From Bacteroidales bacterium UBA714 (GTDB lineage Bacteria; Bacteroidota; Bacteroidia; Bacteroidales; UBA932), in contig DBLW01000173.1 of NCBI GenBank assembly GCA_002298075.1, positions 1-16,334 of the forward strand: 16,334 nt of DNA, written 5' to 3'. The notes beneath the pieces were generated by a model that was given only the letters and a program-made list of their open reading frames with translations, searched no databases and had not been told where the DNA came from. Shown here in pieces: positions 1 through 6,360 of this stretch (position 1 is its first letter; the number at the start of each line of letters is the position of its first letter). The position numbers and the translations under genes are program-made.

Positions 1-476
1 ACAATTAGACAAATCTATCGTGACAGTCGGGAAAAAGAAAGGCACAACGGGCACGGAAGGCAAACACAATTAAATGACAATCAACAAATTAACAAAACTG
101 ATCGTGACAAATGGGAACGAGAAACGCACAACGGGCACCGGTAAAAAGGACAAAGAATTGAAACACAGACAATTAGACAAACATACCGTGCCAGTCGGGA
201 AAAAGAACGGCATAACGGGCACGGAAGGCAAACACAATCAAATGGCAGTCAGCAAATTAACAAAACCGACCGTGACAAATGGGAACGAAAAACGCACAAC
301 GGGCACCGGGGAAAATGACAAAGAATTGAAACACAGACAATTAGACAAACATACCGTGCCAGTCGGGAAAAAGAACGGCACAACGGGCACGGAAGACAGA
401 TACAATCAAATGACAATCAACAAATTAACAAAACCGACCGTGACAAGTGGGAACAAAAAACGCACAACGGCCACCC
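1..476. repeat. Tandem repeat, 84-bp unit in a 168-bp higher-order period, cut by the window edge
   Basis: The segment starting ACAATTAGACAA recurs at 1, 169 and 337, exactly 168 bases apart. Each 168-base period consists of two diverged 84-base halves; for example ATCGTGAC at 17 and 101, and GCACAACGGGCAC at 42 and 126. About 2.8 periods are visible. The first is cut by the left edge of the window and the last decays after about 476 into an A-rich tail. The plus strand is strongly A-rich and T-poor, unlike the neighbouring genes. Both period lengths are multiples of three, so an open frame can persist through the array. Copies 2 and 3 are more alike than either is to copy 1. The role is unknown. 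Confidence 0.93.
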
Positions 477-544
477 AAAAAAAAGAGAACAGAAAGAAAA
501 AACGGAAGCTGCCAGGAATGGCATTAAAAAATGAACGAGGATGA
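2..544 (+). pseudogene. Doubtful open frame through the tandem repeat, interrupted by a stop codon
   Basis: Read in plus frame 2, the array encodes 28-residue repeats of rough form K-L-x-K-x-T-V-x-x-G-x-x-K-x-T-T-G-T, followed by a very basic tail (RKKKRKLPG) and a TGA at 542-544. The frame is open from the left edge, but codon 71-73 is TAA where copies 2 and 3 have CAA (Gln). The ATG at 74, just after it, has no convincing ribosome binding site or promoter. Nearly all differences between copies change the amino acid: I count about 13 replacement or nonsense codons against 2 silent ones between copies 1 and 2, and no silent ones between copies 2 and 3. That is not the pattern of a conserved protein. 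It may be a decayed repeat-protein gene, or a non-coding repeat that is open by accident of its length. I recognise no family. Confidence 0.25.
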
Positions 545-616
545 CTAAAAAGTCAGAATAACTCTCTGAGAATTCAATATTCGGGAACCAGGTCGAGGGT
601 GACCACACCGGAAAAC

Positions 617-654
617 AAGAAAAAAGGGGCTGACTAATGCTTTTAGTCAGCCCC
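617..654 (-). terminator. Intrinsic terminator of the purM-purH end
   Basis: A perfect 12-bp inverted repeat (GGGGCTGACTAA at 626-637, TTAGTCAGCCCC at 643-654) encloses a 5-base loop. On the minus strand it is followed by a T-run, the complement of the A-rich 617-625. This is the classic rho-independent layout and lies 46 bases past the purH stop. No T-run follows the hairpin on the plus strand, so it appears to serve only leftward transcription. Confidence 0.92.
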
Positions 655-700
655 GATGAAGTCGCACTCTTGTGCCTAAATTTGAAGAAGAGGCGTCACA

Positions 701-2251
701 TCAGTGCTTGAAGTGGCGCTCTCCGGTGAAGAGCATCACTATGCCGCATTCATCAGCTTTCTTGATTGAATCCGCGTCACGGACACTTCCGCCTGGCTGT
801 GCTATGGCCTTCACGCCATACGAATCTGCCAAAGTCACGCAATCGTCAAACGGGAAGAATGCATCCGAGCCCATCACAAGGCCTATCTCGCGCACATCAA
901 GGCCGCGCTCACGGCATGTTGCCTCAGCCTGCTTCAAGGCAATCTCAGCCGAACCGATCCTGTTCATCTGACCGGCTCCGACTCCCAATGTCACGCCATC
1001 CTTCACGACCACAATCGCATTCGACTTGATATGCTTCACTATGCGCCATGCGAAATTCAGGTCTGACATGCAGCCCTCACAAGACTTGGCCGCAGTTACA
1101 CACATCTCAGGAGTCACCTCTACGGTATCAATGTCCTGATTCTGCACAAGCATGCCTCCATTTACGCTCACATACTGCATGCGCGGAGAATTGTCACGGG
1201 TCATGTCAACCTCAAGAAGACGGAGATTCTTCTTGGTGCAGAGAACCTCAAGAGCCTCGGGAGTAAACGAAGGAGCCATGATTATCTCAAGGAAGATAGG
1301 CTTCATCAGCTCCGCCACCTCCTTGTTGACCTCGCGGTTCACGGCAACGATTCCACCGAAGATGCTCACCTTGTCAGCCTCATAAGCCTTTGTCCAGGCA
1401 TCCACAACATCCGTTCCCACAGCAGCACCGCAAGGATTCATGTGCTTAAGCCCTACGCAGAACGGAGCATCAAACTCACGCACGATATTCAGGGCCGCAT
1501 TAGCATCCTGGATATTGTTATATGACAGCTCCTTGCCGTTCAGCTGTCTTGCAGAAGCAAGCGAGAACGGAACCTTCTCAGCAGATGCAAAGAACTTTGC
1601 GCTCTGGTGCGGATTCTCCCCGTACCTCAGGCTCTGCTTCAGATCATACTCAAGGAAAAGCTTCTCATTCAATCCGGCGGCAGAGCGCATATAAGAAGCT
1701 ATCATCATATCATACTCGGCAGTATGGGTATATGCCTCCGCCGAAAGCCTGAGACGGGTCTCCTTAGTAGTGTCACCGAACTCCCTAATCTCGCTGATAA
1801 TGGCATCATAGTTCTCAGGACTGCACACCACAGTCACCGCGCTCCAGTTCTTCGCGGCACTGCGGAGCATGGAAGGGCCTCCGATGTCAATGTTCTCAAT
1901 GGCATCCTCCATAGTCACGCCAGGCTTTGCGATTGTCTGGCGGAACGGATAGAGATTGACGCACACCATGTCGATGAATCCGATTCCGTTCTCCTTAAGC
2001 TGAGAGATATGGCTTTCAAGATCACGGCGCCCGAGAAGTCCTCCATGCACCTTCGGATGGAGAGTCTTGACGCGGCCGTCACAAATCTCAGGAAAACCTG
2101 TAACCTCGCTGATGTTGATAACACTCAGTCCCGCATCCTGCAGGAGCTTCATAGTGCCTCCGGTAGCGATGATTTCCCATCCCAGAGCCACAAGCTGACT
2201 GGCGAATTCTACCACGCCGGTCTTATCACTTACGCTGAATAATGCACGCAT
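701..2251 (-). CDS. purH: Bifunctional AICAR transformylase / IMP cyclohydrolase
   Basis: PurH carries out the last two steps of IMP synthesis. It formylates AICAR with 10-formyl-tetrahydrofolate to FAICAR, then closes the ring to IMP, in the cytoplasm. The 516-residue protein has the normal two-domain length. The N-terminal MGS-like cyclohydrolase domain shows SDKTGVVEFA (8-17), ATGGT (29-33) and KTLHPKVHGGLLGRRD (62-77). The transformylase domain shows SLRYGENPHQ (207-216), the catalytic Lys-His pair in LKHMNPCGAA (K269, H270), GAGQMNR (425-431), FFPFDD (465-470) and QPGGSVRD (485-492). The C-terminus FTGERHFKH is typical. The ATG sits in the family-expected position, after an A-rich leader. 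It has its own predicted promoter about 240 bases upstream and an intrinsic terminator behind it. It probably also receives read-through from purM. Confidence 0.98.
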   Translation of the reverse strand: MRALFSVSDKTGVVEFASQLVALGWEIIATGGTMKLLQDAGLSVINISEVTGFPEICDGRVKTLHPKVHGGLLGRRDLESHISQLKENGIGFIDMVCVNLYPFRQTIAKPGVTMEDAIENIDIGGPSMLRSAAKNWSAVTVVCSPENYDAIISEIREFGDTTKETRLRLSAEAYTHTAEYDMMIASYMRSAAGLNEKLFLEYDLKQSLRYGENPHQSAKFFASAEKVPFSLASARQLNGKELSYNNIQDANAALNIVREFDAPFCVGLKHMNPCGAAVGTDVVDAWTKAYEADKVSIFGGIVAVNREVNKEVAELMKPIFLEIIMAPSFTPEALEVLCTKKNLRLLEVDMTRDNSPRMQYVSVNGGMLVQNQDIDTVEVTPEMCVTAAKSCEGCMSDLNFAWRIVKHIKSNAIVVVKDGVTLGVGAGQMNRIGSAEIALKQAEATCRERGLDVREIGLVMGSDAFFPFDDCVTLADSYGVKAIAQPGGSVRDADSIKKADECGIVMLFTGERHFKH

Positions 2252-2491
2252 GATTTATATTTGTTTGATTAGTTTCCCAAAAACATCCGCCCCAAACCGC
2301 AACCGGTTCCGGAGCACCTCTTTAACACAAGCCCAAAAGCCTCAATGCGACCGAACCAGAGATGCGAAACACTCCTTGAAGTTCGTGAGCGAATAACAAA
2401 ATAGCCCTGTGGTCTTTTGCAGCGGGCAGCAGACAATAATTCCCAGGGATTAAGAAGACCTGTTTTTCAAAGAAAAGCGACAGAGGGTGAC
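2252..2491 (-). promoter_or_regulatory. Long purH leader with a candidate pseudoknot
   Basis: No believable gene lies between purM and purH. Downstream of the predicted promoter the transcript would carry a leader of about 230 bases. Two short helices can form near its 5' end: GGTCTT (complement of 2455-2460) with AAGACC (complement of 2411-2416), and CCCTG (complement of 2444-2448) with CAGGG (complement of 2405-2409). They cross each other, with one base between the two 3' strands, as in an H-type pseudoknot. The last ~35 bases before the ATG are A-rich, as is usual for Bacteroidota starts. I could not match it to the ZTP, purine or preQ1 riboswitch consensus from memory. That it is regulatory RNA is an inference. 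Confidence 0.4.
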
Positions 2492-2524
2492 CAAAATTAA
2501 ATTTTTGATCCCCCTCCAGCCAAA
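2492..2524 (-). promoter_or_regulatory. Predicted Bacteroidota promoter for purH
   Basis: Reading the minus strand, TTTG (2524-2521) is followed after 21 bases by TAATTTTG (2499-2492). This is an exact match to the Bacteroidota primary sigma pattern of TTTG, a spacer of about 19-21 bases, and TAnnTTTG. It lies just past the purM stop, so purH can be transcribed independently of purM. It is the only exact -7 match I found between purM and purH. Confidence 0.7.
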
Positions 2525-2529
2525 ATCCC

Positions 2530-3555
2530 CTACAGTATAACCACACCAGGAGTGTCAGTGATGCGTCCTATCACAGACGCCTTCTCTCCATGTGCCTCAA
2601 GAATGCCTATGGCTTTCTCCGCCTCAGCTACGTCAAGAGCGAGAACCATTCCAATACCCATGTTGAAAATGTTGAACATCTCACGGTGAGCCACCTTGCC
2701 GTATTTTTCGAGAAGACGGAAAATAGGGAGAATCTCCCATGTCCCCTCCTTAACCTCTATTCCCATTCCTTCATGCAGGATACGCGGTATGTTCTCATCG
2801 AATCCGCCTCCTGTTATATGAGCGACTCCGTGCACATCACAATTGCGTATCACGTCAAGAACCTGCTTGACATAAATACGTGTCGGTGTGAGAGCCACCT
2901 CGCCGAGCTTCCTGCCGCCAAGCTCCTCATATGAAGCATGAAGATCCAGGGCATTGTCAGAAAAGATTTTGCGTACAAGGCTGAATCCGTTGGAATGCAC
3001 ACCGGAAGACGCGATTCCCACAAGCACATCGCCCACCTTTACCTTGCTGCCGTCGATAAGCCTTGACTTCTCAACAACTCCTGTAGTATATCCTGCTATG
3101 TCATATTCCCCGTCCTGATACATCCCAGGCATCTCGGCAGTCTCGCCTCCCACAAGGGCGCATCCGGCCTGACGGCATCCTTCAGCCACACCTGCCACGA
3201 TAGCCTCAACCTTGGCAGGCTCATTTTTTCCGACAGCAACATAATCCAGGAAAAACAGCGGCTCCGCGCCCTGTGCAAGCACATCGTTGACACACATTGC
3301 GACAGCATCTATTCCGATAGTGTCGTGCTTGTCCATCTCGAACGCGAGCTTAAGCTTCGTTCCGACACCGTCAGTGCCGCTCACAAGAACAGGCTCCTTG
3401 ATATTCAGAGCCGAAAGGTCGAACATGCCTCCGAACGACCCGATATTTCCCATAACCCCGGCACGTGCGGTAGAAGCAACATGAGACTTGATCCTGCGCA
3501 CGACCTCGTAACCGGCTTCAAGATTGACGCCGGCCTTTTCATAACTTACTGCCAT
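2530..3555 (-). CDS. purM: Phosphoribosylformylglycinamidine cyclo-ligase (AIR synthetase)
   Basis: PurM converts FGAM to AIR with ATP, step 5 of purine synthesis, directly after the PurL reaction. At 341 residues it has the normal family length. Visible family motifs are GTDGVGTK (60-67), NDVLAQGAEP (90-99), GGETAEMPGMY (136-146), SSGVHSNGFSLVR (183-195), ITGGGFDENIPR (247-258) and MFNIFNMGIGM (293-303). The glycine-rich motif reads TGGGFDENIP where many homologues have TGGGLPENIP, a mild variation. The start ATG fits the family N-terminus and follows an A/T-rich leader. It is separated from purF and purL by seven unrelated genes, yet keeps the same orientation. A -7-like promoter box lies about 46 bases upstream, so it need not depend on the glycan genes. 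Confidence 0.97.
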   Translation of the reverse strand: MAVSYEKAGVNLEAGYEVVRRIKSHVASTARAGVMGNIGSFGGMFDLSALNIKEPVLVSGTDGVGTKLKLAFEMDKHDTIGIDAVAMCVNDVLAQGAEPLFFLDYVAVGKNEPAKVEAIVAGVAEGCRQAGCALVGGETAEMPGMYQDGEYDIAGYTTGVVEKSRLIDGSKVKVGDVLVGIASSGVHSNGFSLVRKIFSDNALDLHASYEELGGRKLGEVALTPTRIYVKQVLDVIRNCDVHGVAHITGGGFDENIPRILHEGMGIEVKEGTWEILPIFRLLEKYGKVAHREMFNIFNMGIGMVLALDVAEAEKAIGILEAHGEKASVIGRITDTPGVVIL

Positions 3556-3601
3556 AATGATATATTTGATTTAATTTCCATCCCGACCTGAAAATGCGCT
3601 G

Positions 3602-3609
3602 CAAAGATA
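3602..3609 (-). promoter_or_regulatory. Probable -7 box of a purM promoter
   Basis: The minus strand reads TATCTTTG, an exact match to the Bacteroidota -7 pattern TAnnTTTG, about 46 bases before the purM ATG. I see no good TTTG at the expected 19-21 base spacing upstream, so this promoter is less certain than those before purH and wbpB. The rest of the 108-base gap between the glycosyltransferase stop and purM shows no clear terminator hairpin, so read-through from the glycan genes is possible. Confidence 0.5.
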
Positions 3610-3663
3610 ATCAAATTTTCCTGCAACCCATTCAGGACAAACCGCTAATTTCACGCTGCGCCA

Positions 3664-4842
3664 TCATAAATCATCAAGATATCCAATCAGTTTGTCAACC
3701 TGCCTGCTGCGCCTGTACTGCATAATCTTATCCCAGTTGCGCGGAAGCACCACCCTGTTCTTCCACATGCAAAAGCACCGCACAATCATCTCTTTCATCC
3801 CCGGAATATCGGACTCATCTACGGCAAACCCGGCTCCAGTCTCCTCAAGCAGGTCTGCAATCACGTCAGAAGGGTCGCACAATCCGAGAATCGGCTTATT
3901 TGTGGCAAGATAATCAAACAGTTTTCCGGTATAAACCCCTTTGCGGCCTGAAGGATGCACAAGGACAAGCACATCCGCTTCAAGCGACAGGCATACCGCT
4001 TCGGAATGCTCAACGCCCTTCATCTGAAAAACATTTTCCGCTATGTTCCGCGGCACCTTGACCTTGGGAGTATCTCCTATTATCTTTATGCGGCTGTCCT
4101 TGGGAATCCGTCCCTCGGCAATAAGTTCCGAAAACGCCCTGAACCAATTGTCAGGCTTGATGCCATAATAAAACCGCCCCACATAAGCCATAGTGAACTG
4201 CGGCTGGAAACTCACCTCATGAATTTCATCATATTCGTATCCGTTTGTTATCTCAAGGAACCTGTCATGTCCGCATATTGCCTTAAAATCATTTATTATA
4301 GGCTCTGACACCGACAAGACAAGCTCAGCCTCATCCAATATCCGGCGCTCATATGGTTTCAGGCGCCATACATACAACGCAGAATAGAACGGGAAACGTG
4401 ACATTTCATCACGCATATCCGCAATCCAGCGGAACTTATACCCGTCACGGCGCAGCTGCATGGCGACAAGATGGGGAGACAGCGGCATATAGGAGCTCAG
4501 CACAACATCAAATCCCTTTGAATCAAACAGTTTCCTCGCCTCACGCAAGGCTCGCCTTCTCCAAAAGAACAGATAATCCATCGTGACACGTGACAGAATC
4601 ATATTGATGCCTCTTCTGACAAGCCCTCTATACCACCTGAACCGGTCATTCAGAAAAACAGGAACATTCTCAAGATAATGCACCTCACACCCCTCCCATG
4701 TGGCAACTTCTTCACGGTCCCCTAATGTAATAACCGTCACAGAATGCCCTGCCTGACGCAGATAGCGCGCAAATGCATTTATCCTGAAGGATGATATGGC
4801 ATTACGCGGCCAGAAGCCGTCAGCTATAACAAGAATTTTCAT
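3664..4842 (-). CDS. GT4-like (GT-B fold) glycosyltransferase
   Basis: The protein is predicted to transfer a sugar from a nucleotide donor to a growing surface glycan at the cytoplasmic face of the inner membrane. It has 392 residues, usual for the family. The N-terminus MKILVIADGFWPRN, followed by a helix with INAFARYLRQAGHSVTVIT, is the typical acceptor-side Rossmann start. The C-terminal donor half has AYVGRFYYGIKPDNW (219-233), IKIIGDT (252-258) and GVYTGKLFDYLATNKPILGL (302-321). The last resembles the GT4 donor-site segment, with Asp replacing the second Glu of the usual EX7E motif. The ATG overlaps the flippase stop as ATGA, which implies translational coupling. It is the last gene of the glycan block. 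Donor and acceptor cannot be read from the sequence; the neighbouring genes make a diacetamido-uronic acid donor possible. Confidence 0.85.
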   Translation of the reverse strand: MKILVIADGFWPRNAISSFRINAFARYLRQAGHSVTVITLGDREEVATWEGCEVHYLENVPVFLNDRFRWYRGLVRRGINMILSRVTMDYLFFWRRRALREARKLFDSKGFDVVLSSYMPLSPHLVAMQLRRDGYKFRWIADMRDEMSRFPFYSALYVWRLKPYERRILDEAELVLSVSEPIINDFKAICGHDRFLEITNGYEYDEIHEVSFQPQFTMAYVGRFYYGIKPDNWFRAFSELIAEGRIPKDSRIKIIGDTPKVKVPRNIAENVFQMKGVEHSEAVCLSLEADVLVLVHPSGRKGVYTGKLFDYLATNKPILGLCDPSDVIADLLEETGAGFAVDESDIPGMKEMIVRCFCMWKNRVVLPRNWDKIMQYRRSRQVDKLIGYLDDL

Positions 4843-6356
4843 TTGTGGAAATATTTTCTTAGATAAGACACAACCGGTGCGGACAATGACTGATAATCCA
4901 CTCCGGACAGGTGCGCCACCAAAAAGTAAAGCGGCATAAACAACACAAAGCCAATAACCACATTTGCCAGATGATGCGTCAAGCCTATGACCGAGACGGC
5001 AAAAAAGGAACAGGCCCCTGCGGCCGATGCCGCTGCAAACATCTTAAGGACATCATCCCACGGCATAACGTCAGCCAATGATGCGCCAAGCGACCTGACT
5101 ATCACGCGCATAATTATAATGATGCACATGCATGTCGTAAAAGTGGAGATGAACGCAATGCCTGTAAGCGACGGGAAATACCTGACGCACAGGGCATCAA
5201 GCGAAACCAATGACACGGCAGTGAAAAGATGTGCCCTGGAGAATTCGCGTCCCTTTCCCAAGGCAAGCATAATCGCAGAACCAGGCACTATACGGACAAG
5301 GCTTACCAGCGTAACTATCCTGAACAGGTCCGCAGACGCGGCATAGGCATCACCATACATGAAACAGATTATGTCATCCGCGAATATGCAGGAAAACACA
5401 GACAGGGGCCAGATTATGGCAAGCGACTTGAACACTACCGACTTCCACAAGTCCATGAAACCTGCACTCGGCACACCCTCTCGGGACATTTTTGAAAACT
5501 TGGGAAGCAGGACGGAAGAAGTAGCACTGAAAATCATACCTGCAAAAGGAAGTTCATGGTAACCGTTTGCAAAAACCGCGAAATCCCCTACCCCGAAATA
5601 TCTGCTCACAAAAAACTGGCTGGCAGAACTTATAACAAACCCATATATGCCAGAGGTGAAAACCGGCCACGAAAAACGGAAAATCTCCTTAAGCCCAAGA
5701 CAGGAATCCTTTTGGACAGTACCTCGGAACGGCAAATAAGACAGCCGCAGGCCCACTGCACAGGTAGCGGCAGAAGACAGCACAAAGCCGCATACGGCAA
5801 CTGAAGCTGCAGCCCCGACAAAAACTACGGAAAGAACAGTGCACAGAATAGTGAAACTGCGGCTGATGACAGTATAAAGCACCACCTTTTCCGACATGCC
5901 ATATACGGTAAGAATATTCTCCACACCAAGCACGGGCATAAGCAGCATTGGAGTCACTGAGAAATACTTGAGATTATCTTCAAGGAGAGGATTTCCCAGC
6001 AACTGTGCAATCCATCCCGCCCCGAAAAAGAGCAGAGCCGAAAAAGCCGACGCCAAACAGATGAACAGCAGATTAATCTTCCTGACCGCCGCCCGCCCCT
6101 CAGACAGAGGCATTCTTGCCAGGAAATAAGAATAAGCCTTGGGCAAACCGAGCGAAAAAACCATGAGCAGCGTATAATAGACATAGATGACCTGACGGTA
6201 AGTGCCGTACTCGGTCTGGTCCAGCAGACGGCTGAGCACCATTGAGGTCACTATACCCACACTCATCGACATCAGGCTCGCCAAAGACAGCCACAATGCC
6301 TGGACAGTAAGGCCTCCATTGTCCCTCATGTCATTTTTTCCGCCGTGCCCCGTCAT
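4839..6356 (-). CDS. Wzx-type polysaccharide flippase / oligosaccharide translocase
   Basis: This is a multipass membrane protein of the MOP (polysaccharide export) superfamily. It probably flips an undecaprenyl-linked glycan from the cytoplasmic to the periplasmic face of the inner membrane. I chose the ATG at 6356, four bases after the wbpA-like stop, which gives 505 residues. The frame extends upstream only to a TTG inside wbpA, and an ATG at 6329 is an alternative. Near the N-terminus VLSRLLDQTEYGTYRQ (40-55) is the conserved first-loop motif. About 12-14 hydrophobic segments follow to the C-terminus, with short basic cytoplasmic loops. It overlaps the following glycosyltransferase by four bases. 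The family is clear from topology and the N-terminal motif. The substrate is inferred from the upstream sugar genes. Confidence 0.88.
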   Translation of the reverse strand: MTGHGGKNDMRDNGGLTVQALWLSLASLMSMSVGIVTSMVLSRLLDQTEYGTYRQVIYVYYTLLMVFSLGLPKAYSYFLARMPLSEGRAAVRKINLLFICLASAFSALLFFGAGWIAQLLGNPLLEDNLKYFSVTPMLLMPVLGVENILTVYGMSEKVVLYTVISRSFTILCTVLSVVFVGAAASVAVCGFVLSSAATCAVGLRLSYLPFRGTVQKDSCLGLKEIFRFSWPVFTSGIYGFVISSASQFFVSRYFGVGDFAVFANGYHELPFAGMIFSATSSVLLPKFSKMSREGVPSAGFMDLWKSVVFKSLAIIWPLSVFSCIFADDIICFMYGDAYAASADLFRIVTLVSLVRIVPGSAIMLALGKGREFSRAHLFTAVSLVSLDALCVRYFPSLTGIAFISTFTTCMCIIIIMRVIVRSLGASLADVMPWDDVLKMFAAASAAGACSFFAVSVIGLTHHLANVVIGFVLFMPLYFLVAHLSGVDYQSLSAPVVSYLRKYFHK

Positions 6357-6360
6357 AGCA

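Noticed and set aside
1..476. CRISPR array
   Set aside because: The period of 84 or 168 bases has no short constant repeat alternating with unique spacers; all parts of the unit recur. No cas genes are nearby.
545..616. A further feature between the repeat tail and the terminator
   Set aside because: Only a very short GACT-AAAA-AGTC hairpin is seen (542-553), with no gene or promoter.
1607..2242. A 211-codon open frame on the plus strand across purH
   Set aside because: It lies wholly antisense to a clear purH gene, has no promoter or recognisable motif, and is explained by the codon bias of the sense strand.
2252..2491. ZTP (pfl) riboswitch before purH
   Set aside because: Although purH is a known target in other phyla, I could not find the conserved ZTP core in this leader from memory. 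A covariance-model search would decide.
2322..2546. A 74-codon minus-strand frame between purM and purH
   Set aside because: It overlaps the end of purM and spans the predicted purH promoter. It has no ribosome binding site and no family resemblance. The region is better read as a leader.
3556..3663. Terminator between the glycosyltransferase and purM
   Set aside because: No stable hairpin followed by a T-run on the minus strand is visible, only a -7-like promoter box.
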